From assembly GCA_002946415.1 (NCBI GenBank), contig NJPS01000046.1, forward strand, positions 2,412,171-2,476,170: a stretch of DNA of 64,000 nucleotides, read 5' to 3'. The position numbers were made by a program, and so were the translations under genes. Shown piece by piece: positions 35,117-46,899 of the stretch (its first letter is position 1; each line of letters begins with the position of its first letter). This stretch comes from Rutstroemia sp. NJR-2017a BVV2 (lineage: Eukaryota; Ascomycota; Leotiomycetes; Helotiales; Rutstroemiaceae). Under the pieces are notes generated by a model that was given only the letters and a program-made list of their open reading frames with translations, was not told the origin of the DNA and did not search any database.

Positions 35117-35752
35117 CTAATAGTCTACCGCCCTTTGCTTGACTTCCATCGCTCCATCTACATATTTCTCAAAATAACTCCTCGAGATGCCGAGTTTTAA
35201 GGCGTCGTCGATTCCAAATCGTATTCGTGCAATGTATTCTTCACGCGGATTTCCCTCGACTGTTATGACCCGGTTTATATACACGAGAGCGTCCAGAATA
35301 TTGCCGTTGTTGTAATGGTATTCAGACACTGCTCTTGATATTGATGACGACTGGTCCGAAGCCTCATCACTACCAGCTCGCGCATATATATATTCATCTA
35401 CCTCTCTCACTCTCCTGCCCACGATCATAGCCAAGGCGGGAAACACGTCGATCGGAATGAGAGATTTCTCATACGCGCCGGTCGAAACGCCCTCGTTTCG
35501 ATCCAGTCTCCGCTCGTCCTCACGACTCAGTAGAAAACAAAGTCCCCACACTTCCTCGCCGGGTGAGTTAATCACGTTTGCGAATCCTCGGGTGTTGATT
35601 TGCCATCTATAGTTGCGAAGCTTGCCGATTCCTAGATAACGACTTTCGGGGCAGCGCTTAGCCATCTGAGCAAGGTGCAGGTTGCTACCGTAGGCAAAAT
35701 ACACGGTTTGAGCTCTACGGTTGCTCCTGATAGAGAGCTGTTCTTGTGACAT
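35117..35752 (-). CDS. gamma-glutamylcyclotransferase-like protein
   Basis: The frame is open from an ATG at 35866, but the protein similarity and the start MSQEQLSIRSNRRAQ at 35752 favour 211 residues; the longer form (249) would add a basic, hydrophobic leader and cannot be excluded. Key motif VYFAYGSNLHLAQMAKRCPE near the N-terminus is the GGCT/AIG2 substrate loop. GFANVINSPGEEVWGLCFLL forms the core barrel. The likely catalytic Glu is in LDRNEGVSTGAYEK. The family releases 5-oxoproline from gamma-glutamyl peptides, in glutathione turnover in the cytosol. Single exon, no lesions. Confidence 0.75.
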   Translation of the reverse strand: MSQEQLSIRSNRRAQTVYFAYGSNLHLAQMAKRCPESRYLGIGKLRNYRWQINTRGFANVINSPGEEVWGLCFLLSREDERRLDRNEGVSTGAYEKSLIPIDVFPALAMIVGRRVREVDEYIYARAGSDEASDQSSSISRAVSEYHYNNGNILDALVYINRVITVEGNPREEYIARIRFGIDDALKLGISRSYFEKYVDGAMEVKQRAVDY

Positions 35753-35866
35753 ATTGGGAAATATGAAATAGATTGCACGCTGGAAGAACGAAGGTATGTT
35801 AAACTTAGGGAGTGGAGAAAGCATATATTTTCTAAGTAGAAAAATTGGAAGTAGCGGAATAAACAA

Positions 35867-36011
35867 AATAGAAGAGTTGGGAAATACGGATGCTCGGAGA
35901 TAGAATGCTCTTTGGTGTGGGTGAACTATCGGTCGCTGCTTACTATCTGAGTAATAGTATTATCAATAATTCGCAATATCTAATATATATAAGCAAATCA
36001 GGAAAACTTAC
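35867..36011. other. 5' flank of GGCT-like gene
   Basis: Short AT-rich promoter stretch; nothing specific found. Confidence 0.35.
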
Positions 36012-36260
36012 TGTTACGACGCACTTAAATGAGAGCCTGAGGACCTTAGGCTCAGAGGGTGGCTAACTACTGTTCGGTGGGATCTAACCGTTGTGCAGAG
36101 ATTACAAAGGAAAAATAAGTTGCTGATATAGTATATAAATATAAATTGCGTATGAAAACATAGGCTACTGATTCGGCACGGAAATATAAATCGCTGATAT
36201 AATAAGAGAACAGAAGTTGCTGATACGATTTAGATTGCCGACCCAAGTTGGTTGAAGCCA
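36012..36260 (+). repeat. gypsy-type LTR relic
   Basis: Begins TGTTACGACGC and carries GCCTGAGGACCTTAGGCTC, as at 22832 and (inverted) in the gypsy LTR at 39436-39984. Three short internal repeats of (T)TGCTGATA follow. No TSD identified; the right limit is uncertain. Confidence 0.45.
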
Positions 36261-36295
36261 TTATCAATCAATCATACCGCTGAAGCCTTTATTGT

Positions 36296-36766
36296 CTAGC
36301 TTTGCGAGCAAGTGAATTGGCAGTAATAGGTAGTAGAGTCACCCCCTTCAACTTGCTGAAGATACCAACAAGAATCATTGGTTCCATGACATTCCCCATA
36401 ATAGCAGAAACTGGGATTCGGGTCACGAGAAGTGGATCCATCGATCTTGTACTTGAGTTCGCTAGCAAGATCGAAATCTCCAATGACGTGACCACCTCCA
36501 ATACGATCGCATGCGTTGTTGAATAAACCGGCATACATTTCATTGGCTTTGAAGAAAGCTTCGAAGAAGAGGGTAAACGTGCATCTGCCTGGTGCTTGGG
36601 CGTGGCAGAAACCATCTTGGCGGGCCTGAAGGGATGAATTTTGGACCGTGTTGAGAGAGCGAGCGCTGGTGCTTGAAGAGATAACGATGGGAGTTGCGCT
36701 GACCGCGGAGAGGAGGAGAAAGAGGATGGCGAGCATGTTGAAGATCGAGACTTTTCCGTGAGACAT
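36296..36766 (-). CDS. small secreted cysteine-rich protein, effector candidate
   Basis: 156 residues, no intron. Signal peptide of about 24 residues (hydrophobic core MLAILFLLLSAV, cleavage likely after SAVSA). The mature part has eight cysteines (FC, RC, AC, FC, EC, SC, YC, TC), an even number suited to four disulphides. There is a short Ser/Thr-rich pro-like stretch before QARQDGFCHAQ. No family recognised by eye. Small, secreted and Cys-rich near a telomere is the classic profile of a fungal effector or antimicrobial protein, but this is inference. Looks intact. Confidence 0.7.
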   Translation of the reverse strand: MSHGKVSIFNMLAILFLLLSAVSATPIVISSSTSARSLNTVQNSSLQARQDGFCHAQAPGRCTFTLFFEAFFKANEMYAGLFNNACDRIGGGHVIGDFDLASELKYKIDGSTSRDPNPSFCYYGECHGTNDSCWYLQQVEGGDSTTYYCQFTCSQS

Positions 36767-37000
36767 TTTGGAAATTGGAATCGGAATTGCTGTTTGGATT
36801 GTAGAGAAGGTGGATTGTAGATAGGGTGAGTTGTAAAGACGGTGGATTATAGGGACTGTGATGAGACTGTGATTGTCAGTGAATTGCTCAAATCACTTAG
36901 AACATTTAGAAGGTCTGGAACTCCTACTTTTTTTGAAGCTTTGATGTAGCGGTTGACTTGTGTTGCGGATGAGGAGAGTCTTTCTTGGATACTGGTGCTA

Positions 37001-37008
37001 TATTTATA
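37001..37008 (-). promoter_or_regulatory. TATA box of secreted protein gene
   Basis: TATAAATA on the minus strand, 235 bp upstream of the ATG at 36766 and 19 bp downstream (in gene direction) of the MITE at 37027. Confidence 0.5.
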
Positions 37009-37026
37009 CCTGAAGTGCCCAACATT

Positions 37027-37230
37027 TAAGCTGCGAAATGGGTACCCATGGGTGGATAATTGCCATCTCCAACCCACCCACGGGTACCCATGGGTGGGTT
37101 TTCCAACTGTCCGCCTACCCAATCCGGGGGGGCACATACCCTAGATGGGCCCGTGACAGCTAAGTGGGTTGGGTTACCCGCCCCAACCCACCCATGGGTG
37201 CCCCACCCCGGCGGGTAGGTTCGCAGCCTA
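37027..37230. mobile_element. hAT-like MITE, 204 bp, in promoter of secreted protein gene
   Basis: Inverted ends TAAGCTGCGAA (37027-37037) and TTCGCAGCCTA (37220-37230), flanked by 8-bp TSD CCAACATT at 37019-37026 and 37231-37238. The interior is GC-rich and repeats the palindrome ACCCATGGGT in several places (about 37038, 37085, 37190). The terminus matches that of the 491-bp MITE at 32542. Confidence 0.9.
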
Positions 37231-37238
37231 CCAACATT

Positions 37239-39435
37239 TGATTGGGTTAGATTTAACAAAATATTAGATATTCTTAATAATGGCAGGTATTCGCATTCTA
37301 AGATTATTCACCTTCAACCAATAGTTACACTCATTTTACTTTCGAGGGGCACAGCGTGTTTGAGACAGCAGTCATTCTACTTGAGGCTGAGATTCAATTG
37401 AAGAGTTCCATTCACTGCAGTGATTTGGTACAATACTACGCTTCGAACCGTCTATTTCGAACAACGGTGAAAACATCGGTCCGAAATGTTTCATTTTCAC
37501 TGATACAGAGAACAACAGATCAATCAGAACTTCAGAAAGCAGAAGGTATTTCCCAGAATACCTGCTCTTAGCAAACGTGCTGAGCGGATCTATTTTGAGA
37601 AATAACTCGTTCATTTACGAGTATCCTAATTCTGGTATGTTTTGTTATTCACTATCGTGGCTTGGTTGCTTTCTTGACTGTGTTTTATTTACTAAGTCTC
37701 AACCATACAATAAGAATATCGCGACCGCATCGACTCCGCCTCTCAAGTTAGGCTATACGAGTGGCACATACGGAAATGTGCATACAAACATCGACCAGCC
37801 ATTGCGAAGTCATGGAACAGTAAGGCCCACCGGAAAGTGTGTTTTCCTTGTATACAGATCGTGTTTGCGTTACGTTACTGTATCGCCGTATTTATGAGCC
37901 AATTGCGATACAACGCCAAGTGGCGTAGACAGGCCCCTCGAACTCAGACCTCTAAACTTTGCGCTTCTTAACTCACTCGCCTCAATTTCCAACAGTCTAC
38001 CAACTCTGCGGTCGAGGTTTCATTTCTAAAAGTAGCTATCACGAAGCGCTGTGCAGATGGTCCCGATAGCTGCCGAGAGTACGGGAAGACTTGGGATATA
38101 ATTAGCCCCGTGTCTCATACGCGGCTAAGCATCAACAAGGCACGAAAAGCCAACGTCCCAATCCCTTGTCATGTGCATGGTTGCTTACTCGAAGACATCA
38201 ATTCCATCTAATTACTGCGCCGAAAATAGACGCCACCAATGAGGTTAAGGACTTCCTTTTGATTGCCAAATCACATTGTTATTTTTTTTTTGCATTATGA
38301 CCAACAAGTTCAGCCTCCAGCAACTGGCTGGAGACGCGACAAAGATGCATGAAGTCGATTTTAATTGTACGAAAGTGCGTGAGATGAACGAGGGCTCCGC
38401 TGATATGTTACTGATGCCTCTGAAAGACTACACAAAGACGTTGTTGGAGTTGCGACGTCACGAAAGCAAATATTTGCTGGGAAATCAAAAAGAACAAACT
38501 GCTGCAGGGACTGCTGACTACATAGTTGTTGCCTCATTTTCTTATGGACGAATGATTACTATGGCCAGAGTGATAGTTGGCCTACCCAGTAGTACTTACA
38601 GAAGTGCGGGGTATTTCTCTCCGGTGCGTAGTATTGCGCGGTTTGTGGTATACCAATGAACTTCTTACCTTGGGATATATAGGGTATGATGCATCATGCA
38701 TATCCAGAAAGAAAATCAAGAACTTTCTGGATCTGGGCTGCTCTTGGTATCAAGCACGGCGACATATGAGGCTGGAGCCGGTCGGCATCAGGAAGTAGAG
38801 AATAGAGACAGGGGAAAGCGAGGCTGCGAAGCTCAAAACGGACTACGATTGGTTGTAATTGACGTTTTGAGTGTGCTCAACTGTATCTGTATGATGCAGT
38901 GAAGTCGCAAAGCTGTACCTCTGTGGGGGCGGAAAACATGATAATATCAGGATGGGATTTACCTATATCTTCATTCAGACAAGCGCTGAGGCCTCTCGCT
39001 GCCTGCCTTTCCAGCCAATGATTGTCCCTAGTAGCGAGGGGCCTCCAAGGTTCGACTAGGGTAAATTCTCATGTATAGCAAGGCTGGGCTATGCGTGCGA
39101 TGTGATTGGTCGTAATGAGGATACGAAGCAAGCTATAATAATCTACGATAAGATACGAGGCCTCTAGTCACCCCTACCCGATCTGGAGGCCCCCGACTGA
39201 GGAACGCAGTTTAAATAACCTCTGTCTCCGCCTCCTTTCGGCATTTTCTCCTTTAATTACTTATTCTAATCTATACGCGAATCTTTACTAAGATAGATAC
39301 TCTACTAAAGATCTTATAGCAACTCGTTATAGGATCTCGCACTTAATAGATATAAGCAGAGATATAATTCTCTATATTACCTTTTATTTCGAATTATTAT
39401 AATTAGCAATTAGATAAAGTTACCAATTATATAAC
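37239..39435. other. 2.2 kb without recognised gene
   Basis: Several short frames are present, the longest 38276-38659 (+, 127 codons; MTNKFSLQQLAGDATKMHEV is its likely start), but no family is recognised. From about 39200 the base composition changes sharply to TA-rich, marking the edge of the gene-dead isochore. Confidence 0.4.
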
Positions 39436-39984
39436 TGTTACGAATGCTTATCTTCTGAGTCATATAGAAGTGGTCAGGGTCTCGAGTACTAAAGGTCGCG
39501 ACAACTAATAGTACTATTGTAGGTTTATTATTGAAAACAGTTATACAGGGAATCGATCGTAATTGTAATAGTAGGTAAACAAGTAGTAATTGTTGTTGAG
39601 CACGAAGCTCTATATATTAAGGAAATACTATCTAGTTATATAAATCTTCGTTCTCTGTTATCCTATCAGTCCTATCAATTCCTATAGCTGGGACTATCGG
39701 GACCTGGTGGGATATCAACTGGTTTCTGTCTGAGGTTCTACTAAGGGTGCCTTTAATATTTCGGGTACTATCCTTTCGATAGGTACCTCCCTATATAGAG
39801 TATTGTTTCTACTAGAAGTATATTGATAAATATTGGTACCTTTTCTATCTCTATACCAAAGATGCGAATACCTTAACTTCTCTTTATTGTATAATCTTTG
39901 TATAAAGGTTTACTCTACTGATTTCGGGGAGCTACTTTTTGAGCCTAAGGTCTTTAGGCCGCTATATGATCTATAGTTATAACA
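39436..39984 (-). repeat. 3' LTR of gypsy element
   Basis: 549 bp; this copy keeps the more GC-rich state. The other copy differs mostly by C/T and G/A changes. Confidence 0.93.
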
Positions 39985-42900
39985 CTATCCCCCTTCTATC
40001 CTAGTGTTACCTCGATGCTTACTATAATAGTATAGGGTACCTACTTGGGTTTTCTTGATAAATATTTTGTTTCTTCCTTCCTTCATTATATCTAAGGAGA
40101 TATCCAAGTCTGCAAAAAGTTATCAAACTGTTTATTTTCGTTCTAAGGAAAAGGGAAAAATAATACCGGTAAGGTATTCTTACTATTCGGAGAAGAATCT
40201 CGAATATTATATACTTTCTAAAGCCGATTATTGCGGGGAATATACCAAGAGTATTGGTTGAGATTCCTGTGATGTTTTTGGAATCTCTACTTCTTCTTAG
40301 GTAGTAGTATAGTATAAAGAAGCTTATCTGGAGACTAAGGAGGAAGAGATTATAGCGAAAATTCTTTGTTTAAGGAAATAGCAGCGGAAGTTGAAGGAAA
40401 AAGCTAGGAAAATATTGTAGTATAACTTGTATATAATAGATATACTAGAGGAGTTCGAAGAAAAGGAAAGGTTGGAGAAGGAACAGGTTAAGTAATCTAG
40501 ATAAATTACTTTTGTAGCTAGTTCTTCTATAATCGACTTTTCGTTCTTCGAGCTTCCTCTGATAAGTAATTCTGAACTAGCTATCTAGTTGGCAAACAAG
40601 GATTTCTCTGATAGAACTTTTCCAAATCCTTTGGGCAATTCAAATTCTTAATTGGTTCTTATATATTTTCTGAATCTAGATAACCTTTTTATTTGATCAA
40701 ATAATAAAGTATTTCTCTAATATACTTATAGTCCAATATTCTTTCGACTTTGTATATAGTATCTGGGTTTAGAAGTTCAATTTCGATATAAGGTATACTT
40801 GGTATTTCTAGTAGTACTAGTTCGAGAAGTGAAATATGGAATACCGAGTATATATTTATTGTTCTTAATAGTTCTAGGTAATAATTGACTAGTCCGACTA
40901 CTTTCTTGATTTTGAAGAGTTCTAGTTTCTTATAGTCCAGTTTGTTGCTTGGTCTTTTTATATTGATATTTCGTCTGAGGAGATAAACTTTATCCTCTTT
41001 CTTAAGTATTAGTTCTATACTACACTTCTGGTTATAGTATTATACTATTCGTTATATAATGAACTTGATATCGAGTGAAAGTTATTTATATAGATTCCTC
41101 AAATCTTCTACTTTCGTTATTCTGGTATCCGAGTTTGCTATATCTGGAAATTGGGTATTATATATTTTTGGCTCGAAGCCAAAGTTGGTATATACCAGTG
41201 ATATACTTGTCGTTGTAGCTTCTGAGATATTGTATATAAACTATATAAGTAGTAGTAGTTCTACCTAATTATTCTATCGATAATTTATATAGCAATATAA
41301 GTACTGTTCTATAATCTAGTTCAATTGTTCTATCTGATTATCGGTCTATAGATAGAATACTATTGAGAGTTTCCTTTTGATTCCTAATAATACTATAAAT
41401 ATCTATCAGAACTTCGATATAAAGAACTTATCTCGATTGAAGATAATTTTATCTAATATACTATATATATTAATTATTGTCTATAGGAATATATAGGCTA
41501 AGTTTTCAACTATACTGCTTTCCTTGTAGGAAATTATATATCCAAATTTAGTTAATCAATCCACTATAACTAGGATAGAGTTATATATTACTTTTATTAT
41601 TGGATCTTTTGAGGATGGTAGTTTAATCACAAAGTTCTATATAATAGACTTCTATAATTGAGTAGGTATATCCAGAGTTTTGAGTTGGCTATATAGAGTA
41701 TACTATAAGATCTTATTCTATATATAGATATTATAGTTTCCGATAACTTCCTCAACTATCTTCCTTATTTGCAGAAAATACAAATTTACTTTGATCCTTA
41801 CAAATATCTTGATAATTCCTTAATATCTGTAAGCTGGAAGCTTATATTGTTCTTAAGTAAATTGTTTTGCTAAAGTCGAAGGAATATATATCTTCCTATA
41901 GAAGTATATAACTTTGTTCTTGATTATAAATCCTTTGCCTGGTTGTTCTAGTACTTGTTTTGTAGTAGAATCACTTCTATAATACCCTTATACTTGTTTC
42001 TCCAAGTAGTTATCATAAAGTGATATTATCGTAGCTAATTGGGCTAAGTTAAATACCAATAAGTCTCTATCCTGGCGAAATATAGTATATGATTCATATA
42101 TCTTATTCTCTAGATATTCAGGTTTCCTACTAAGTATATCGATTCTAGTATTTTTGTTTCCCTTGATATATAATATCCTGAAATTGTATATAGCTAGTAT
42201 TTCTGCTTATCGTATCTGTTGTCTGTTTAGAACTTTGGTCGTTATAAAGTATACCAAATTCTTATAATCTAAATAGATTTGGATTATATATTTAGATTCT
42301 TCGAGATAAACTTTCTATTCTTTGAAAGTATCGATGATTGTTAGAAACTTTTTGTTATAAATCTCGTAATTCAGTTTGGCTAACTAAAGCTTTCTTGAAT
42401 AATATACTACTAGCTATAGTTTCTTGTCTTTGCCTAGCTAGCTTAGGACTATATCTAATATATAGTCTGATATATCTATCTCAATAATGATTGGTTGTTC
42501 AGGATCGAAGGTAATAAGAACTAATATCTATATAAAGGTTTATTTGAGGGTTTCGAATACCTATTACACTATATTATTTCATTTATACTCGATATCCTTC
42601 TTAGTTAACTCTATAAGAGGTATTGCGATTTTTGAATAATCTTTGATAAATCATCTATAGAAGTTCGCAAATTCTAAGAATAATTATATTTCTTTTATAA
42701 TAGTAGATTGTTTCTACTCCAGAACTTCTTTCACTTTATTTGGATTTATCTTGAGTCCTATTGTATTAATAATATATCCTAGAAACTCGGTTTCGGTAAT
42801 ATGGAATTTGTATTTCGAAGGCTTTAGTAGGATACCTATATTCGTTAATATCTGAAGTATTTTCTATATGATCTTGATATATTCTTCGAGGGTTTTGGTA

Positions 42901-45750
42901 AAGATCAAGATATTATCTAAGTATACTATATAGTAGTTATCAAGATATTTCCTCAATAAGTTATTAACTAGATATATATATATTACTAGTATATTAGTGA
43001 GCCCAAAGGGTATAACTTGGTATTTGTAGTATCTGTATCGTATATGAAATACTGTTTTCTATTTATCTCCTTCCTTGATTCGGATTAGATTGAATCTTAT
43101 ATACTAATTCAATTTTATGAAATATTTAGCTTTCCCGATTCGATCTTATAGCTCACTAGCTAGTAGTAACAAGTATCGATCCTTAATAGTAATAATATTG
43201 AGTTTTCGGTAGTTAATAACTAGTTTACCCTTCTTGTTTCCTTTCTTAGGTACAAAGAAGATTGGTACTTCTATAGATAAGGAGGATTCTCTTATAAATC
43301 CTTTTGCTAAATTTTCGTCGAGGTATTCGCAAAGCAATTTGAGTTTCTCCTTCGATAATAGTATAATTAGCAAGAATAGTAGTTCCTTTCCTTCCTCCAA
43401 ATTTATCTTATAATCCTAAAGTTGATACTTTAGCAAAGTATCCCTTTAAGGCTTTTCTTTAAAGATCTCGGTATATTTCTAATACTGTACTAGTATATCC
43501 TTCAGTAAGGGATCCTAGGCTAAGGTATCTGACCTCGGTAAATATATTATCTTTAGCTCTTGATCGGGTATTGGTTTTATAAGATCTTATATAAACTCTT
43601 TCTTATATTTGTACTTATTGTACTATATAATCCTTGTAATCTAGTCGATATACAGATTGTAGCTTTCTAGCTATAGTATTCCCAAAATTAGTTGGTATCC
43701 TCCTAGTAGGACTAAATCTATTTTTATCTACTTAAAATACTATCTTAGTTGTATTTCGAATTTTTGTGTTTTGTACTAAACCAATCTATCCCTTTTAGCT
43801 AATTGCTTATCGGTAAGGTGAAGCTGGTATAGAACTAGTTTCTTAAGGATTCGTAATTTCGCTAAGACTATAGCCTTTAGTATTATAAAATTTTCTGTTG
43901 CTCCCGAATCTACTATTGCTCGAAGTAAATACTCGTTTATATATATAGTGCAAAGGATCTGTTCTGATTCTAGGATAGCTTTTAGTTCTCTAGCTAGTCC
44001 TTTATTTATACCTTCGGTAAGTTATTTCTGATTAATTCTTTTCTAGTTTCGGTCTATAATCTTAGGTTTGCTATCTTTTATAAAACCAAAGAATCTCTTT
44101 TAAGTATCGATTATATCTTTCTAAACTATACTTAGATCTGTTCCGATCCTTGCTTTGAGGATTCGGCTAATAAGAATATCGATATATTTGGTAGATATCT
44201 TGTATCTAAAGACTTGTAATACTATCTATTATAGTTGATTTAGTTCTTGTAGTAGTATATTTTATTGGTCCTTATAACTATATTAGTGAATAACTTCCTA
44301 AGTTTCTCTATTGCTTAGTAGATTATATTACTGAAACTCCTTGAATCCCTGATAGGTTCGAGTTTTCTACTATATTCTAGTAGAACTAATCTCAAGTTCT
44401 AGCTTATAGTAGCGACCTATAATTGGTTGATCTTGGATATCTCGAGTATTGTTCCAGAATCTGTTATTGCTTAATAAGCCAGTAAATTCCCTTTTTCTCT
44501 AAGACCTAGTTCTATAGTAACTGATTCTTTCTAGGAACTATATCTCTTCTTGTTTTGGAGGTTTGTCTTAAATAGTGGTTTTCTTATTATTAGGCTTCCT
44601 TAGATACTAATCTACCTTCTTCTTATCTACCTTATAAACTAGGTAAGAATCCCTGTAGTAGGTAGTCTATAATAGTTATATATAATCTGTTTCTTAAGTA
44701 GTACAATAACTGCTTATTATACTTAATTGGTATCTAGATATAGCTTAGCTATTATCTTGTCCTACTATAAACTTAAACTATTTCTTTTCTTTCTAGTTAG
44801 TTTACTTGGGTTTTGTTTCTTAAGGCTTTTTTCGGTAGTCTTGTATTTAGTAGTCTAGAAAACTGTATTCGAAATAAAGCTTTTTTTCTTATCTATAGTT
44901 CTTTTCCTTCTAGGAAAGGTTATTCTTTGAACTTATTGTATCTAGTTTTATAAGGTTGTTGTAAATCCCTTCTCTAATATTTCGTTATCTAGAATATCGT
45001 AGTTTGCCTTTGTTAGGCTTAGCCCGATTTCTGGTTCTATAAGACTGTTTTTCTTGGAGATATTTGTAATACTAGTTGTTAATCTGAATAGAGTTCTTAA
45101 TCTATTTATCCAGGTTATCGTTATCTTCCTATATTTGCCTTACTAATTCTAGTTTGATGAAATCTTTTAGTCTATACTTATAGTAGCTGATTAAGGTAAT
45201 AGTTCCCTATTTGGTCTAGTTAGACTATTTTCTGAATTCGGTAATATAGTTAATAGCTAACCCTATTTATCTAAGTCCAAATAAACAATACTCTGCTATC
45301 TTGATAAAGTTGATATCTTCAAAGACTCTTCGGATTTCTATACGAAATCTCTTCTATAAATCGAAGATCTTGGTGATTGTAGCTATATAGTTCTGTAGCT
45401 ATATATTGTTCTCGAAGTAGTTTGAAAAAAAGGATTCGATCTATTTCAATACTTTGCTCCTAAAGTAGAAAGCGGTATAAATACTCTTTGTATCTCTAGT
45501 ATCGAATTTATTAAGATTAAATCGGAAATATATTTTGAGTTATAAAAGGAATATCTCAAGTTCTCGTCGGTTTCTGTGGAACTTGTCTAGATTAGCAACT
45601 TTAAGGGTTTCTTATAACTTGAGGTTTGTAGAAAGTCTATCTCCTATAAGGATATCACTATCACAGTCTCTAGTATCTATAATCTAGGTAGTAGATAGAT
45701 CTTGTAGAGCTATATCGATTCGGTATATAAAGCAATAATAGTATTCAAAA

Positions 45751-46299
45751 TATTACAAATACTTGTCTTCTAAGTTATATAGAAGTGATTAGGGTTTCGA
45801 GTACTAAAGGTTACGATAACTAATAGTACTATTATAGGTTTATTATTGAAAATAGTTATATAAGGAATCGATTATAATTGTAATAATAGGTAAACAAGTA
45901 GTAATTGTTATTAAGTACGAAATTCTATATACTAAAGAAATACTATCTAGTTATATAGATCTTTGTTCTCTATTGTCCTATCAGTCCTATTAATTCCTAT
46001 AGCTAGGACTACTAGAACCTGATAGGATATCAATTGGTTTCTACTTGAGGTTCTACTAAGAGTATCTTTGATATTTCAGGTACTATCTTTTTGATAGATA
46101 TCTCTTTATATAGAGTATTATTTCTACTAGAAATATACTAATAAATATTGGTATCTTTCCTATCTCTATACTAGAAGTACAAATACTTTGACTTCTCTTT
46201 ATTATATAATCTTTGTATGAAGATTTACCTTACTGATTCCGGGGAGCTATTCTTTGAGTCTAAGGTCCTCAGACCGCTATATGATCTGTAGTTATAACA
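45751..46299 (-). repeat. 5' LTR of gypsy element
   Basis: 549 bp; the left edge TATTAC stands for TGTTAC after a G-to-A change. Confidence 0.93.
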
Positions 46300-46304
46300 A
46301 TAAC

Positions 46305-46523
46305 CCTCTTATTAGTTAATTGCTAACTTATATTTATAAATATATAAAACAATTCTTTTAACGATTTTTCATCTTTTATATATTCCAATTTGATTAATTA
46401 GATTGTTATATTATTAGATAACTTAGATAGATTATTTATAAATCTTATCAAAAAGTATAAAAATAACTTAGATATAATTTCAATTGAAGATATATTAGAT
46501 CTCTTTATAAAACCCGATATTCT
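46305..46523. other. AT-rich spacer between two retrotransposons
   Basis: 219 bp, no gene or repeat recognised. Confidence 0.5.
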
Positions 46524-46528
46524 ATTTT

Positions 46529-46899
46529 TGTCGGAACATCGGTGCTTCGGCCAGGCAATGGCCGCACAGGCCATCATATCTCAAATATAAAGCATACCTT
46601 ATCAAAATAGCTGCATACATTTTAGATCGCTGTATATCTACCTATACATCTGTATATGCCGAAACTGGAGTACCGGAGAGTATTAAAAAGAGCTTCGGAG
46701 TGCATTTATTATATACTATAAATAAGCCATTATATAGCCAGTTAGTTGTAGAAGAATAAGACGATTTTACCTATTGATATAAGCTGGCCATTGTATGCTC
46801 AGCCTAGTGTCCCGGGTAAATATCGGTACAAGTTCATATAACCTTATTGGATCTTCCCTCTTTTGAGTATATTATTTTTATTAGAAGGTCTAACCAATA
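46529..46899 (+). repeat. 5' LTR of copia element 2
   Basis: 371 bp, less mutated than its partner (GC retained at many sites). Confidence 0.93.

Larger units (their letters stand above)
39436..46299 (-). mobile_element. Ty3/gypsy LTR retrotransposon, full length (6864 bp), RIP-decayed
   Basis: LTRs 39436-39984 and 45751-46299, both exactly 549 bp, TGTTAC..ATAACA on the left copy. TSD ATAAC at 39431-39435 and 46300-46304. Coding runs on the minus strand. Reverse transcriptase is clearest at 43146-43400 (LKLLCEYLDENLAKGFIRES, VPIFFVPKKG, LVINYRKLN). RNase H follows near 42230-42520 (DYKNLVYF), then integrase near 41500-41600 (LVIVDWLTKFGY). This RT-RH-IN order is that of gypsy. A polypurine tract (AGAAGGGGGATAG) precedes the 3' LTR at 39985-39997. 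Stops are everywhere, so the element is dead. Confidence 0.95.

Noticed and set aside
37026..37259. Gly/Thr/Pro-rich frames across ACCCATGGGT repeats
   Set aside because: Explained by the palindromic interior of the 204-bp MITE.
38276..38902. Possible small gene of about 127 codons
   Set aside because: Open frame with a plausible ATG, but no recognised family, no clear introns and no promoter; kept only as a note in the intergenic entry.
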